Positions 17,907 to 27,297 of a DNA stretch of 64,000 nt are shown here, in pieces. Each line of letters starts with the position of its first letter. Position 1 is the stretch's first letter. The translations under genes and the position numbers were made by a program. The notes under the pieces were generated by a model. The model searched no databases. It was not told the DNA's origin and was given only the letters and a program-made list of their open reading frames with translations. This DNA is from Bacteroidetes bacterium ADurb.Bin008 (GTDB lineage Bacteria; Bacteroidota; Bacteroidia; Bacteroidales; Tenuifilaceae), in contig MWFE01000065.1 of NCBI GenBank assembly GCA_002071445.1, positions 1 to 64,000 of the forward strand, given 5' to 3'.

Positions 17907-18377
17907 TCAGGGAAAGAAAACCGGAATGTGCAGCTCGGTTTTGTTGGCCGCTTCGATTTTTGGCCCTTTCACAGCCATCACAAAGGCAATATTGCTACCC
18001 CTGATGGAAAGCAACCTGTCACCAATCTTAAGTCCCAACTTCTTTAGTACATTGTCTGTCAATTGGACAACCTCCCCGTTCATGGATACCCAACCGTAGA
18101 GGCGACCCTTATATTTCAACAGATCTCCAACTTTTGTCTGATAATCGGCCAATTGGGGATGCTCGCAGAACAGCTGTCCCATGACAGAACCTTCCAACAA
18201 GGACTTGGTGGTTACGCATAACCCTCCCGAGGTTTTGCTTCCCGATATGATGATTACCCTGTCCAACCCCTTCAGGTTGTATTCTCTGTAAGTTTGCGGG
18301 GGGATTCGCACCTGTAGGCCGGGGCTGATTTCCGACCATCCAAAAACAAATTTACCGCCTTTGGCAATCTGTGGCAT
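17907..18377 (-). CDS. double AbrB-like (swapped-hairpin) protein
   Basis: About 156 residues from the preferred ATG. Two similar segments are visible. The first reads KFVFGWSEISPGLQVRIPP, then DRVIIISGSKTSGG. The second reads RLYGWVSMNGEVVQLTDNVL, then KLGLKIGDRLLSIRGS. Each has the G-x-(V/I)-x-(I/L)-P/T...LGL..GD..L layout of AbrB/SpoVT-type swapped hairpins, so DNA binding is possible but not shown. There is no signal peptide. A longer form starting at 18491 is possible, but its start codon would overlap that of the divergent gene; TATGTTTG (a -7 match) 22 bases before the chosen ATG favours the shorter form. Function unknown. Confidence 0.6.
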   Translation of the reverse strand: MPQIAKGGKFVFGWSEISPGLQVRIPPQTYREYNLKGLDRVIIISGSKTSGGLCVTTKSLLEGSVMGQLFCEHPQLADYQTKVGDLLKYKGRLYGWVSMNGEVVQLTDNVLKKLGLKIGDRLLSIRGSNIAFVMAVKGPKIEAANKTELHIPVFFP

Positions 18378-18489
18378 ATGGGTTTTGAATAATGACAAAC
18401 ATAGCCAATAATCATATTTTGTTTCATAGCATTCCATTGCTTTTTCTGAAAAACAGGTTACTTTAGCAACATCATATTTTTTAAAGCCC

Positions 18490-20040
18490 ATGGTTAAGCC
18501 ATACAAGTTGTTCCTGCTCATATTGTTGTTGCTGGTTTTGCTGGTTTTGCCTTCGCTTTTTGCCCCTCCCGAGGGAATACGTGTGGGAAAGATAACGCTG
18601 AAATACCCCTCTCTCGCCCAACTTTTCGATTTCGAAACGGACACTCCATCGCATCGAAGTGAGTTGGCCACCGAGCTGGCACAGCTCGACTTGATACTCG
18701 ACAGTCTTTTTCGTCTCTTTCAAACCGATACCATCACTGCAATACACGACAGCATTGCGCCTCAAATGGCCGATTCATCGGCCTTCCAAGTTGTGTCCGA
18801 TGAAACGCACCATTCATTAATCGTTGAGGTTCTCAAAAGCCGTCGTGTTCCCATCGAATCGTCGGACGGCATGGCGCTGAAACCTTTTTTCGATGCCCTT
18901 TCGCACGGCAACCCTTTGCGCAGGCAAGTGCGCATACTGCACTACGGCGATTCGCAGATAGAGGGCGACAGGATAACCTCATTTTTACGGTCGCGGCTAC
19001 AGCACCGCTTTGGCGGCAGGGGGGTGGGTTTGCTCCATGCTGTGCCCCACAGCTATCAGCCGGGGTCAATAAGGCAGTCGGTGTCGTCGAACTGGCAAAA
19101 GATTCTACTGCCCGATATGGGCAAGGGGGCTTTGGACCATCGGTTTGGCATTCTGGGCGGATACTCTGTATTCACCACTTCAAGGCGGTTGGCAAAAGGA
19201 GGTTTCAACGAGGCCTGGATACGCTTCCAGCGAATTGGCGCAGGCAAATCAACTGCAGGCAGTTTTACATCATGTCGGGTATTCTACGGGTATGCCACCG
19301 AGCCATTCCTCATGTCCCTGTCGCATAACCAGCAAACAGTGGAGGCCGAGATGGTGGCTCCCGCCGCCGCCATTAGCCAGATTCAATGGCCTGTTCCGCT
19401 CTCCATGAATACTTTTCAGATTGATTTTAAGGGCGATGAAAGTCCTCTTGTTTACGGCATATCGCTGGAATCGCCCACCGGGGTTGTGGTGGATAACATA
19501 GCCGTAAGGGGTAGTTCGGGCACCGATTTTACCCGTGCCGATGGGGCTTCGCTGGAGCGATTCATGCAGCTGGTCAGCCCAAGCCTTATCATTCTGCACT
19601 TTGGAGTCAACCTGGTTCCTCACATTGTTCCCAACTACGACTACTACGAAAGGCAGGTGTACAATCAGATTGTTGCGCTGAAGAGGGCCAAACCCGGATT
19701 GGCAGTGCTGGTCGTGGGGGTATCGGATATGTCGCGCAAGGAGGGCGGACGATTCGTTTCGTATCCCAACATTGAGAAGATAAGGGATGCCCAGCGAAGT
19801 GCTGCCCTGAGGGCAGGTGCTGCTTTTTGGGATTGCTACCAGGCCATGGGCGGGAAGAACTCCATGCCCACCTGGGTTTATGCCAATCCCCCTTTGGCAT
19901 CCAAGGACTTTGTGCACTTCTCGCTGCGCGGCTCCAACATCGTTGCCGAGATGCTATACGCTTCGCTGATGGATGAGTACGACAGGTATGTGAAAGCCGA
20001 AAACCATGCATTGAAAAGCCATGACGAGCCAATACATTAG
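18490..20040 (+). CDS. membrane-anchored SGNH/GDSL hydrolase-like protein (first of two)
   Basis: 516 residues: an N-terminal signal anchor (LFLLILLLLVLLVLPSLF), a linker, then an SGNH domain. The block-I motif is ILHYGDSQIEGDR with the nucleophile Ser. Later blocks are RGSSGTDF, HFGVN with the Asn, and the C-terminal KDFVHFSLRGSN with the Asp-x-x-His. Such enzymes next to MBOAT proteins transfer or remove acyl groups on exported glycans (compare AlgJ/AlgX or DltD). Here the active site faces the periplasm. It starts an operon with a second SGNH gene and an MBOAT gene. Confidence 0.85.
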   Translation: MVKPYKLFLLILLLLVLLVLPSLFAPPEGIRVGKITLKYPSLAQLFDFETDTPSHRSELATELAQLDLILDSLFRLFQTDTITAIHDSIAPQMADSSAFQVVSDETHHSLIVEVLKSRRVPIESSDGMALKPFFDALSHGNPLRRQVRILHYGDSQIEGDRITSFLRSRLQHRFGGRGVGLLHAVPHSYQPGSIRQSVSSNWQKILLPDMGKGALDHRFGILGGYSVFTTSRRLAKGGFNEAWIRFQRIGAGKSTAGSFTSCRVFYGYATEPFLMSLSHNQQTVEAEMVAPAAAISQIQWPVPLSMNTFQIDFKGDESPLVYGISLESPTGVVVDNIAVRGSSGTDFTRADGASLERFMQLVSPSLIILHFGVNLVPHIVPNYDYYERQVYNQIVALKRAKPGLAVLVVGVSDMSRKEGGRFVSYPNIEKIRDAQRSAALRAGAAFWDCYQAMGGKNSMPTWVYANPPLASKDFVHFSLRGSNIVAEMLYASLMDEYDRYVKAENHALKSHDEPIH

Positions 20041-20120
20041 TTTTATTCCCTTAGGATTACAGGCGATAGTGCCTCCTGATGCTCCTTGTATCTTTCCAAA
20101 CTTTTTCTACTTTTGATTGC

Positions 20121-21413
20121 ATGTTGAAGAGGAGAAACCCATACGGCTTGGCGCTGATGCGGATTGGGGTGATAGTGCTCATTGCCCTCTACCTGATTCT
20201 CTTTGCCATACCCCGAAGGTTGAAAACCACCAAATCGCCGTCGGCAGCTGTTGAGTTACCCCCCGAAATATACGGATACGAGGACAATACCATAGTTTAT
20301 CAGCCCGCTGCTAACCTGTCGGAGCAGTTCAACCGTATGGTTGAGCGGGCTTACCGGGGGCATGAACCCCTTACGATTCTCCACATAGGCGATTCGCATA
20401 TTCAGGCCGATTTCTTCACGGGCGAAGTACGCCAGTTGCTATCATCATGGCTGGATGATGATTACACCAGCCGGGGATTTACTTTTCCGTTTCAGGTAGC
20501 CGGTTCGAACAATCCCGAGGACTATAGCATAACCTCACAGGGAGAGTGGAGGGTGAACAAGTTTAACGACACCACCGAAACGGCATACCTAGGCATTGCG
20601 GGGATAGCACTCACTACACGCGACCCATCGGCCAGGCTTTCCATCAGATTGCATCACGGAGAGCAGCGCTTTCAGCGCTTTGATATTATCAACATATTCT
20701 ACGGCACCAACGGTATGGACGTTGTTCCACGGCCTACCACGCCTTCACAGATGGTAAAGCAGGGCGATGGGCATGTTTCGTATCGGCTGAATGAACCTGT
20801 GGATTCCATAACCATTGAGTTAGCCGGTCAATTCAGCCCCAAAGGGCGCCTCTCAATTTTCGGATTCGATTTGCAGAATTCCCGCGCCAAACTGATTTAT
20901 CACGCCGTTGGCTTGAACGGGGCCAACGTGCGCACGCACCTCAGGTCGAGGAACTTTGGGCATGGCCTTTCGCACCTCAACCCACAGGTGGTTATTGTCT
21001 CGCTTGGCACCAACGATGCCTATTCCGATGCCTTCAACGTGCGGGCTTTCGGTTCCAATCTACTGCTGCTGATTTCGAAAATTCAGCAGGTTCTGCCCCA
21101 CGCATTGGTAATCCTCACCACCCCCGGCGACCATCTTATAAATCGCGAGAAACCCAATGAAGCGCTGGAACAAGTACGTGCCGAGATTTACCGTATTGCA
21201 GGTGAGATGAATTGCGGTGTTTGGGACTTCTACCGGATAATGGGCGGTGCGGGCAGTATCAATACCTGGGCCGAAATGGGCATGTGTGCCAACGACAAGC
21301 TGCACTTCAACAGCAAGGGGTACAGGCTGCAAGGGGCGTTACTTTACAGCGCTCTGGTAAAACTTTCACAGCATCATCCTTTGGATGAAAGGAAATCACC
21401 GGCCTATGAGTAG
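20121..21413 (+). CDS. membrane-anchored SGNH/GDSL hydrolase-like protein (second of two)
   Basis: A 430-residue paralogue of the preceding protein, with a signal anchor IGVIVLIALYLILFAIP. Block I is ILHIGDSHIQADFF, the Gly block is VGLNGANVR, the Asn block VSLGTNDAYSD, and the catalytic His is in KLHFNSKGY. All four SGNH residues are therefore present. A start 42 bases upstream is possible, but this ATG gives a proper membrane anchor. Its stop overlaps the start of the MBOAT gene by eight bases, so the two are probably translated together. Confidence 0.87.
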   Translation: MLKRRNPYGLALMRIGVIVLIALYLILFAIPRRLKTTKSPSAAVELPPEIYGYEDNTIVYQPAANLSEQFNRMVERAYRGHEPLTILHIGDSHIQADFFTGEVRQLLSSWLDDDYTSRGFTFPFQVAGSNNPEDYSITSQGEWRVNKFNDTTETAYLGIAGIALTTRDPSARLSIRLHHGEQRFQRFDIINIFYGTNGMDVVPRPTTPSQMVKQGDGHVSYRLNEPVDSITIELAGQFSPKGRLSIFGFDLQNSRAKLIYHAVGLNGANVRTHLRSRNFGHGLSHLNPQVVIVSLGTNDAYSDAFNVRAFGSNLLLLISKIQQVLPHALVILTTPGDHLINREKPNEALEQVRAEIYRIAGEMNCGVWDFYRIMGGAGSINTWAEMGMCANDKLHFNSKGYRLQGALLYSALVKLSQHHPLDERKSPAYE

Positions 21414-22932
21414 CTTTCTGCATCACCTCAAAACGTTTCTCATTTACAACGAGAGCAGCCCCCTGATTTTTACCGAGGGCTCATTCTGGTTGTTCTTTGC
21501 GGTGCTACTGCTGGGCTACTCGCTGGTTTACAAAACAAGCCATTTGCGTAGCTTGTACTTGCTGATATTCAGCTTCTTCTTTTATTACAAATCCAGCGGT
21601 TTCTTCTTTTTCCTGCTGGTGTTCTCAACCGTTTGCGACTACGTGCTGGGATTGCTCATTAGCAAAACCGAGATTAGCCTAAAACGAAAAATTTACGTCG
21701 CCCTCAGCGTAATCATCAACCTAGGGGTACTATCCTATTTTAAGTACAGCTATTTCTTTGTGGATAGTGCCAACCAACTATTTGGAACGAACTATCAGGT
21801 TTTCAATTTTTTGGCACACTGGTCAAATGTGGTAACCGGCACTAGATTCGATGTTACGGAGATAATCCTGCCCGTTGGAATTTCGTTCTACACCTTTCAA
21901 ACCATCAGCTACACCGTTGATGTTTACCGCCGCAAGGTGGCTCCGGTGAAGAACATCATCGATTTTGGATTCTACGTATCCTTTTTCCCTCAGCTGGTGG
22001 CCGGGCCCATCGTACGTGCCGCAGAATTTATCCCTCAACTTTACCGTAAATTCTCCCTCTCTAAGAGGGAATTTGGCCATGCCCTGTTTCTCATTATCAA
22101 CGGATTGGTAAAAAAGATCATCATATCGGACTACATATCCCTCAACTTTGTTGACAGGGTTTTTGAAAATCCGCTGAGCTACTCCGGTTTTGAAAACCTG
22201 TTGGCCACCTATGGATACTCGGTACAAATCTACTGCGATTTCTCGGGCTACACCGATATTGCCATCGGGCTGGCCCTATTGCTGGGGTTCCGACTGCCGT
22301 TGAACTTCAACTCGCCCTACAAGGCGCTCAACATCACCGATTTCTGGCGTCGTTGGCACATATCGCTCTCGTCATGGCTACGCGATTACCTGTACATACC
22401 CCTTGGGGGCAACCGCAAAGGGACAGTTCGCACATATGCCAATCTGATGATAACCATGCTGCTGGGCGGATTGTGGCATGGTGCCAATATCCGCTTCGTG
22501 ATTTGGGGTGCTATACACGGAGTTTCGCTGGCGGTACATAAGGCGTGGGAGAGTATCTTCCCGCCTAAGAGGTACCAGACCCCCGTTTGGAAGAGGGTGC
22601 TGGGTTCACTTTTCACGTTCCATCTGGTATGTCTGTCGTGGATATTCTTCCGTGCCGAAAGCCTTGCCAAGGCCTGGAGTATGCTACGGCAAATAGCAAC
22701 CCGTTTCGGTCAGCAAACTTTTGAGGTGGTGGAGAACTACTATGTTGTGCTCAGCATGATTGCCTTTGCGCTCATTGTCCACTGTCTCCCGGTGCGGTGG
22801 AAAGAGTATTACCGTGGTATTTTCATCAGCACACCGCTGGTGGTTAAACTTCTGGCTGCTGTTTTGGTGGCCATAGCTATATTTCAGGTCAAATCGGCCG
22901 ACCTGCAGCCATTTATCTACTTCAGATTTTAA
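21406..22932 (+). CDS. MBOAT family O-acyltransferase (AlgI/DltB type)
   Basis: A polytopic membrane acyltransferase of 508 residues with about ten to twelve membrane segments. The family core is clear: ILPVGISFYTFQTISYTVDV, FFPQLVAGPIVRA, DFSGYTDIAIGLALLLGF, NFNSPYKALNITDFWRRWHI and LGGLWHGAN, the last containing the catalytic His. MBOATs of this kind move acetyl or other acyl groups across the membrane to an extracytoplasmic partner, here most likely the two SGNH proteins just upstream. The acceptor glycan is not evident. The ATG overlaps the previous stop; another ATG 21 bases upstream is less likely. Confidence 0.93.
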   Translation: MSSFLHHLKTFLIYNESSPLIFTEGSFWLFFAVLLLGYSLVYKTSHLRSLYLLIFSFFFYYKSSGFFFFLLVFSTVCDYVLGLLISKTEISLKRKIYVALSVIINLGVLSYFKYSYFFVDSANQLFGTNYQVFNFLAHWSNVVTGTRFDVTEIILPVGISFYTFQTISYTVDVYRRKVAPVKNIIDFGFYVSFFPQLVAGPIVRAAEFIPQLYRKFSLSKREFGHALFLIINGLVKKIIISDYISLNFVDRVFENPLSYSGFENLLATYGYSVQIYCDFSGYTDIAIGLALLLGFRLPLNFNSPYKALNITDFWRRWHISLSSWLRDYLYIPLGGNRKGTVRTYANLMITMLLGGLWHGANIRFVIWGAIHGVSLAVHKAWESIFPPKRYQTPVWKRVLGSLFTFHLVCLSWIFFRAESLAKAWSMLRQIATRFGQQTFEVVENYYVVLSMIAFALIVHCLPVRWKEYYRGIFISTPLVVKLLAAVLVAIAIFQVKSADLQPFIYFRF

Positions 22933-23060
22933 TCGACCGAGTTTTACGTTAAACCGGAAATATTTATGAAGATTCATTGCCATATGGCATAGTGGGATTC
23001 AGATTTGCCAATAACAATCGGGGCAAAAGAGCGTTGCAAATCCTAAAATTTCAAATGAGT

Positions 23061-23079
23061 AAAAAAACTTCGTTTTTTT
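23061..23079. terminator. AT-rich hairpin between convergent genes
   Basis: AAAAAAAC-TTC-GTTTTTTT forms an 8-bp stem. It lies between the convergent MBOAT and dnaJ genes and could act weakly in both directions. The stem is almost all A-T, so efficiency is doubtful. Confidence 0.4.
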
Positions 23080-23114
23080 GGGAGAGAAGCGCACTACACT
23101 GCCAATGCAAATTG

Positions 23115-24284
23115 CTACTGTTCAAATAACCCCCTCATTCGATCGAAGAAACTGCGGTCACTGCTATCGGGGTTGGGTGCGAAATTCTTAGCACCGGAGA
23201 GCTTTTCGAGGGTAGCCTTTTCTTCCTTGGTCAGATTTTTGGGCACCCATACATTGATGGATACCAGCAAATCGCCCCTTCCGTACCTGTTCACATCGGG
23301 AAGGCCTTTACCTCTGAGCCTTAGAATTTTGCCCGGCTGGGTACCGGGTTCAATTTTTATTTTGGCCTTGCCGTCAACAGTAGGTATTTCTACGGGTGCA
23401 CCCAAAGCCGCCTGCGTAAAACTTATGTAAAGATTGTAAATCAAATCATTTCCATCGCGGATAAGGTCAGGATCTTTTTCCTCCTCAATAAGCACCAGCA
23501 GGTCGCCATTCACACCGCCCCTACGGGCGGCATTCCCTTTGCCCGATACCGACATTTGCATCCCCTCGGCCACACCGGCGGGTATTTTAATGGAGATTAC
23601 CTCCGAGTCGCGGACTACACCTTCGCCGGAGCAGCTTGTACAACGCTCGGTGATTATCTTCCCCTCTCCCTGACACGTTGGGCATGCCGAAGTGGACTGC
23701 ATCTGTCCTAACAGAGTGTTGGTAACCCGTGTAACGTAACCCGATCCCTTGCAGGTTGAGCATGTGGAGTATGCCGAGCCATTTGCAGCCCCTGTTCCCG
23801 AACATGCTTTACAGCTCACGTACTTGTTTACCTTGATCTTCTTCTCCACACCGTTGGCAATCTCCTGAAGGGTAAGCTTTACCTTCACCCTAAGGTCAGT
23901 TCCCCTGTTCACCCTGCGCGAGCCACCCCTGCTTCCGCCAAATCCCCCGAATCCGCCAAATCCGCCAAAGCTAGAGAAATGGCCGCCAAAGATATCGCCA
24001 AACTGTGCAAAGATATCCTCCATGGACATACCACCGCTCCTGAATCCTCCTGCTCCACCGTTGAATGCAGCGTGTCCAAACTGATCATACCTTGCGCGCT
24101 TATTGTCGTCGCTAAGCACCTCGTATGCCTCGGCAGCCTCCTTGAACTTTTCTTCCGCCGAGGCATCGCCGGGGTTTTTATCGGGGTGGTACTTAATGGC
24201 CATTTGCCGGTAGGCCTTCTTTATCTCGTCCTTACCGGCATTCTTAGCAACACCCAGCACCTCGTAGTAGTCCTTTTTTGCCAT
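23115..24284 (-). CDS. dnaJ: chaperone protein DnaJ
   Basis: Hsp40 co-chaperone that delivers substrates to DnaK and stimulates its ATPase. 389 residues with the complete type I layout: J domain (residues 1-70, HPD in [11 protein letters not shown]), a Gly/Phe region with FGGFGGFGG repeats, the zinc domain with four CxxCxGxG motifs ([32 protein letters not shown]), and the C-terminal substrate-binding domain. It follows grpE by 21 bases and is co-transcribed. dnaK is not in the window. Confidence 0.98.
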   Translation of the reverse strand: MAKKDYYEVLGVAKNAGKDEIKKAYRQMAIKYHPDKNPGDASAEEKFKEAAEAYEVLSDDNKRARYDQFGHAAFNGGAGGFRSGGMSMEDIFAQFGDIFGGHFSSFGGFGGFGGFGGSRGGSRRVNRGTDLRVKVKLTLQEIANGVEKKIKVNKYVSCKACSGTGAANGSAYSTCSTCKGSGYVTRVTNTLLGQMQSTSACPTCQGEGKIITERCTSCSGEGVVRDSEVISIKIPAGVAEGMQMSVSGKGNAARRGGVNGDLLVLIEEEKDPDLIRDGNDLIYNLYISFTQAALGAPVEIPTVDGKAKIKIEPGTQPGKILRLRGKGLPDVNRYGRGDLLVSINVWVPKNLTKEEKATLEKLSGAKNFAPNPDSSDRSFFDRMRGLFEQ

Positions 24285-24305
24285 TCAATCCTCCTAAACA
24301 ATTGG

Positions 24306-24914
24306 TTACTCCCCAATAACTACCTTGGAAAAGCGTATAACCTTGTCATTCAACTTATACCCTTTCTCCACCACGTCCACTATCTTGCCCTTTTGCTTCT
24401 TGTCGTCCACGGCAATTTTCGAAACGGCCTCGTGCAGGTCGGTATCCAGCTCCAAACCCACCGCCTCAATTTCGTTAACCCCGTTGGACTTCAGAAAGTC
24501 CAACACCTTGGAGTAGATAAGCACCAGGCCCTGTTTCATGGCCTCGATGTCAGTGGAAAGGTGAGAACTCTTGAGCGCCCTTTCAAAATCATCAACCAGA
24601 GGAAGAACAGATTTCATCACCTCCTCGGAGGCATTCTTAATCAGATCCATCTTCTCCTTAAGGGTACGCTTGCGGTAGTTGTCAAATTCGGCTGACAACC
24701 TCAGGTATTTATCGTTAGCAATATCAAGTTGGCTCTGGAGATCTGCCATGGGGTCAACAGTATCTGCTGATTGCTCCTCGCCACACTCTTCCTCCCTTGT
24801 ATCTGCTCGGACATCACCACCGGCTGCTACCTTAGGATTATCTTTCTGATCCTCATCAACGTATGATGCCTTTTTCTCCTTGCTGTCGGCAGTTTTCTTA
24901 ACCTTTTTACTCAT
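24306..24914 (-). CDS. grpE: nucleotide exchange factor GrpE
   Basis: Exchange factor that frees ADP from DnaK. 202 residues: a long charged N-terminal tail of Lys and Glu, a long coiled coil (LQSQLDIANDKYLRLSAEFD), then DNYRKRT and the family signature in the C-terminal beta domain, VEKGYKLNDKVIRFSKVVIG. It is the first gene of the grpE-dnaJ pair. No CIRCE-type inverted repeat is evident in the 118 bases upstream. Confidence 0.97.
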   Translation of the reverse strand: MSKKVKKTADSKEKKASYVDEDQKDNPKVAAGGDVRADTREEECGEEQSADTVDPMADLQSQLDIANDKYLRLSAEFDNYRKRTLKEKMDLIKNASEEVMKSVLPLVDDFERALKSSHLSTDIEAMKQGLVLIYSKVLDFLKSNGVNEIEAVGLELDTDLHEAVSKIAVDDKKQKGKIVDVVEKGYKLNDKVIRFSKVVIGE

Positions 24915-25032
24915 ATATCGACTTCAATTATTTCACTTGCAGCTTGAGCAAATCAAAACTCCTGCCAATATCTACTTTCGGTCAAATTGGCACACAAATT
25001 TGCCTCATGCTGTTTTTTTGGCAAAGATGACT

Positions 25033-26340
25033 TTACGGTTTACGGACTATTTGCGCACCCAGAGCATTAAGGCGTTTATCAATATCCTGATACCCACGAT
25101 CAATCTGCTCAATATTGTGTATCACGCTGGTACCTTCGGCCGAAAGTGCAGCGATGAGCAGTGCAACGCCAGCCCTGATATCGGGTGAAACCATGGAGGT
25201 TGCCCTCAATCTCATTTGGTGATTATGCCCTATTACCGTAGCCCGATGCGGATCGCAGAGGATAATCTGAGCGCCCATGTCGATGAGTTTATCCACAAAG
25301 AACAGGCGGCTCTCGAACATCTTCTGGTGGATTAATACTGCACCCTTGGCCTGGGTGGCTACCACCAGGAAAACGCTGAGCAGGTCGGGGGTTAGCCCCG
25401 GCCAGGGAGCATCGGCAATGGTCATAATGGAGCCATCTATAAATGTTTCTATCTCGTAGCCGTCCTGAGCCGGAACATGAATGTCATCGTTTACCCTGTT
25501 GAACTGAATACCAAGCCTTCTGAATGAAGCGGGGATGATTCCCAAATCATCGTACGATACGTTTTTGATGGTAACATCGCTCTGTGTCATGGCAGCCATG
25601 CCAATGAAGGAGCCGACCTCTATCATATCAGGGAGTATGGTGTGCTCGCAACCCGTGAGCGATTCCACCCCTTCGATGGTAACCAGGTTGGAGCCAATAC
25701 CCGAGATCTTTGCCCCCATTGAGGTTAACATTTTACAGAGCTGCTGCAGGTATGGTTCGCAGGCAGCGTTGAAGATGGTTGTTTTTCCGGGAGTTAGCAC
25801 TGCCGCCATGATAATATTGGCTGTACCCGTTACCGAAGCCTCGTCTAACAGCATGTATGCCCCCTTCATATTCTTTCCCTTTACCTCAAAAAAGTTCTCC
25901 TTGGGATCGTAATGGAAAGTGGCGCCCAGATTTTGGAAACCAACGAAATGGGTATCGAGCCTGCGCCTACCTATCTTATCGCCACCCGGGCGGGGGATAT
26001 AGCTTACACCGTATCTGGCCAGCAGCGGTCCCACAATCATGATGGATCCCCTGAGCGCTGCAGCCTTGGCTTTAAAATCACTGGTTGTAAGGTATTTAAT
26101 ATCAACATTGCTTGCCCTGAACGTGCATACCGAGGGCGAATGGCGGGTTACCTCAACCCCCATGCATTGCAGCAGTTCGATAAGTTTGTTTACATCGCGA
26201 ATATCTGGGATATTGCGAATGGTAACCTCATCGGCGGTGAGGAGCACAGCACAGATAATCTGCAGCGCTTCGTTCTTTGCGCCCTGGGGAGTGATTTCGC
26301 CATGTAAACGCTTTCCTCCCGTAATTTCGAAAATTGCCAT
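25033..26340 (-). CDS. murA: UDP-N-acetylglucosamine 1-carboxyvinyltransferase
   Basis: Transfers enolpyruvate from PEP to UDP-GlcNAc, the first committed step of peptidoglycan synthesis. 435 residues of EPSP-synthase-like fold. N-terminal QGAKNEALQI holds the catalytic Lys. The active-site loop reads RPGGDKIGRRRLDTH, so the position of E. coli Cys115, the residue alkylated by fosfomycin, is Asp. GIGSNLVTIEGV and RAGVALLIAALSAEG are further family signatures. The gene lies 12 bases after the DUF4290 gene and is probably in an operon with it. Confidence 0.97.
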   Translation of the reverse strand: MAIFEITGGKRLHGEITPQGAKNEALQIICAVLLTADEVTIRNIPDIRDVNKLIELLQCMGVEVTRHSPSVCTFRASNVDIKYLTTSDFKAKAAALRGSIMIVGPLLARYGVSYIPRPGGDKIGRRRLDTHFVGFQNLGATFHYDPKENFFEVKGKNMKGAYMLLDEASVTGTANIIMAAVLTPGKTTIFNAACEPYLQQLCKMLTSMGAKISGIGSNLVTIEGVESLTGCEHTILPDMIEVGSFIGMAAMTQSDVTIKNVSYDDLGIIPASFRRLGIQFNRVNDDIHVPAQDGYEIETFIDGSIMTIADAPWPGLTPDLLSVFLVVATQAKGAVLIHQKMFESRLFFVDKLIDMGAQIILCDPHRATVIGHNHQMRLRATSMVSPDIRAGVALLIAALSAEGTSVIHNIEQIDRGYQDIDKRLNALGAQIVRKP

Positions 26341-26352
26341 GGTAGGGGGATT

Positions 26353-26946
26353 TTATTTATTTTTCCTTTGCGAAAATTTCTTCTTGCTCTTGTGAGGAGT
26401 CATCTCCCTGATCTCGTTAAGTTTAAAGTCGGGAGCAAGGGTCAGCTTGCCGTTACTCAACTCTGTCATATCACGGATAATGTCCTCATCGGATACGGAA
26501 TCCTTGTTCCATATTAAGAACGATTTTTTCATGTGGTTGGCAATAAGCTCAGTAAGCGCATTCTTTTGATCGCCCTCCTCCATCTCGATAGCTTTGGCAA
26601 TCATCATTTCAATGGATCGGCCATAGTGCTTGAACCTAATGGGATTGGTGGGATACGGCACGATTTTGGGCTTTTCGTAGATGGTGTTGATATCGGGTTT
26701 TGGGTAAGGCGAATCGATATCCAATTCAAAATCGGACATGATATGCAGGTGATCCCAGAGTTTATGCTTAAAATCGTTGATATCGCGCAGGTGAGGGTTC
26801 ATATTTCCCATGACGAAAATAATGGCCTTGGCCATTTTATTCCGTTCTTCACGATCCTCCACGCTCCGCAGCTGGTTGACCATTTGCTGAATGTTCCTTC
26901 CGTATTCGGGAAGTTTAAGTTGCTTACGCTGGGTATTGTAATCCAT
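26353..26946 (-). CDS. DUF4290 family protein
   Basis: A 197-residue cytosolic protein of DUF4290, restricted to Bacteroidota. The family opening is plain: MDYNTQR..LKLPEYGRNIQ followed by AIIFVMGNMNPHLRDINDFK and KLWDHLHIMSDFELDIDSPY. The C-terminal tail is Lys-rich (HKSKKKFSQRKNK) and may bind nucleic acid. Function is unknown, but its constant place directly before murA suggests a link to cell-wall synthesis or cell division. It heads the pair DUF4290-murA. Confidence 0.9.
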   Translation of the reverse strand: MDYNTQRKQLKLPEYGRNIQQMVNQLRSVEDREERNKMAKAIIFVMGNMNPHLRDINDFKHKLWDHLHIMSDFELDIDSPYPKPDINTIYEKPKIVPYPTNPIRFKHYGRSIEMMIAKAIEMEEGDQKNALTELIANHMKKSFLIWNKDSVSDEDIIRDMTELSNGKLTLAPDFKLNEIREMTPHKSKKKFSQRKNK

Positions 26947-27289
26947 AATTTGATGTGTGGTTTTGCTTGTGAAAAGTAGTTAAAAAATAAATACGAACAA
27001 ACGATTATGCCATTGCAACCTGCTTATCGGACAAGAAAAAATGGCTCCAACAAGGGAAGTATGTCAGGATTATGTTTTTTATGCCGCTAACTCCAACCTT
27101 TATCCTCAATGGCCTATCCGTGAACAATAATCGTACTTGTGTAATGGGCTTTCTCTTGTTAAACAGAAAAAGGAACTCCGATTTCACTCCGCAAAGCTAA
27201 TCTATTAAGAGAAAAAAAACAAATGCACAAACCGGTGGCATTTTATCATTCAGACCAATAAATAAGTTTAAAAATGGATTATCAATAAT
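26947..27289. other. intergenic region upstream of the DUF4290 gene
   Basis: Roughly 340 AT-rich bases without a supported gene. A 60-codon minus-strand frame at 27005-27187 has no family and looks accidental. No clear promoter box for the DUF4290 gene was found. Confidence 0.5.
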
Positions 27290-27297
27290 TACTTTTG
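27290..27297 (+). promoter_or_regulatory. -7 box upstream of the AI-2E transporter gene
   Basis: TACTTTTG matches TAnnTTTG, with TTTA 19 bases upstream as a possible -33 box. The gene begins about 150 bases later, so the transcript would have a long leader, which includes a short hairpin (GATGTT.../AACATC, 27312-27334). Confidence 0.4.

Noticed and set aside
20108..20115. TACTTTTG, a perfect -7 box just before the second SGNH gene
   Set aside because: It ends five bases before the ATG, and the gene is almost certainly read from the upstream operon promoter; probably chance in AT-rich spacer.
24988..25006. Sequence resembling a sigma-54 promoter (TTGGCAC...TTGC) between grpE and murA
   Set aside because: The GG-to-GC spacing is 11 rather than 10, and it points toward the 3' end of murA rather than a gene start.
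27005..27187. 60-codon minus-strand frame upstream of the DUF4290 gene
   Set aside because: No recognisable motif and no start signal; AT-rich intergenic DNA often yields such frames.
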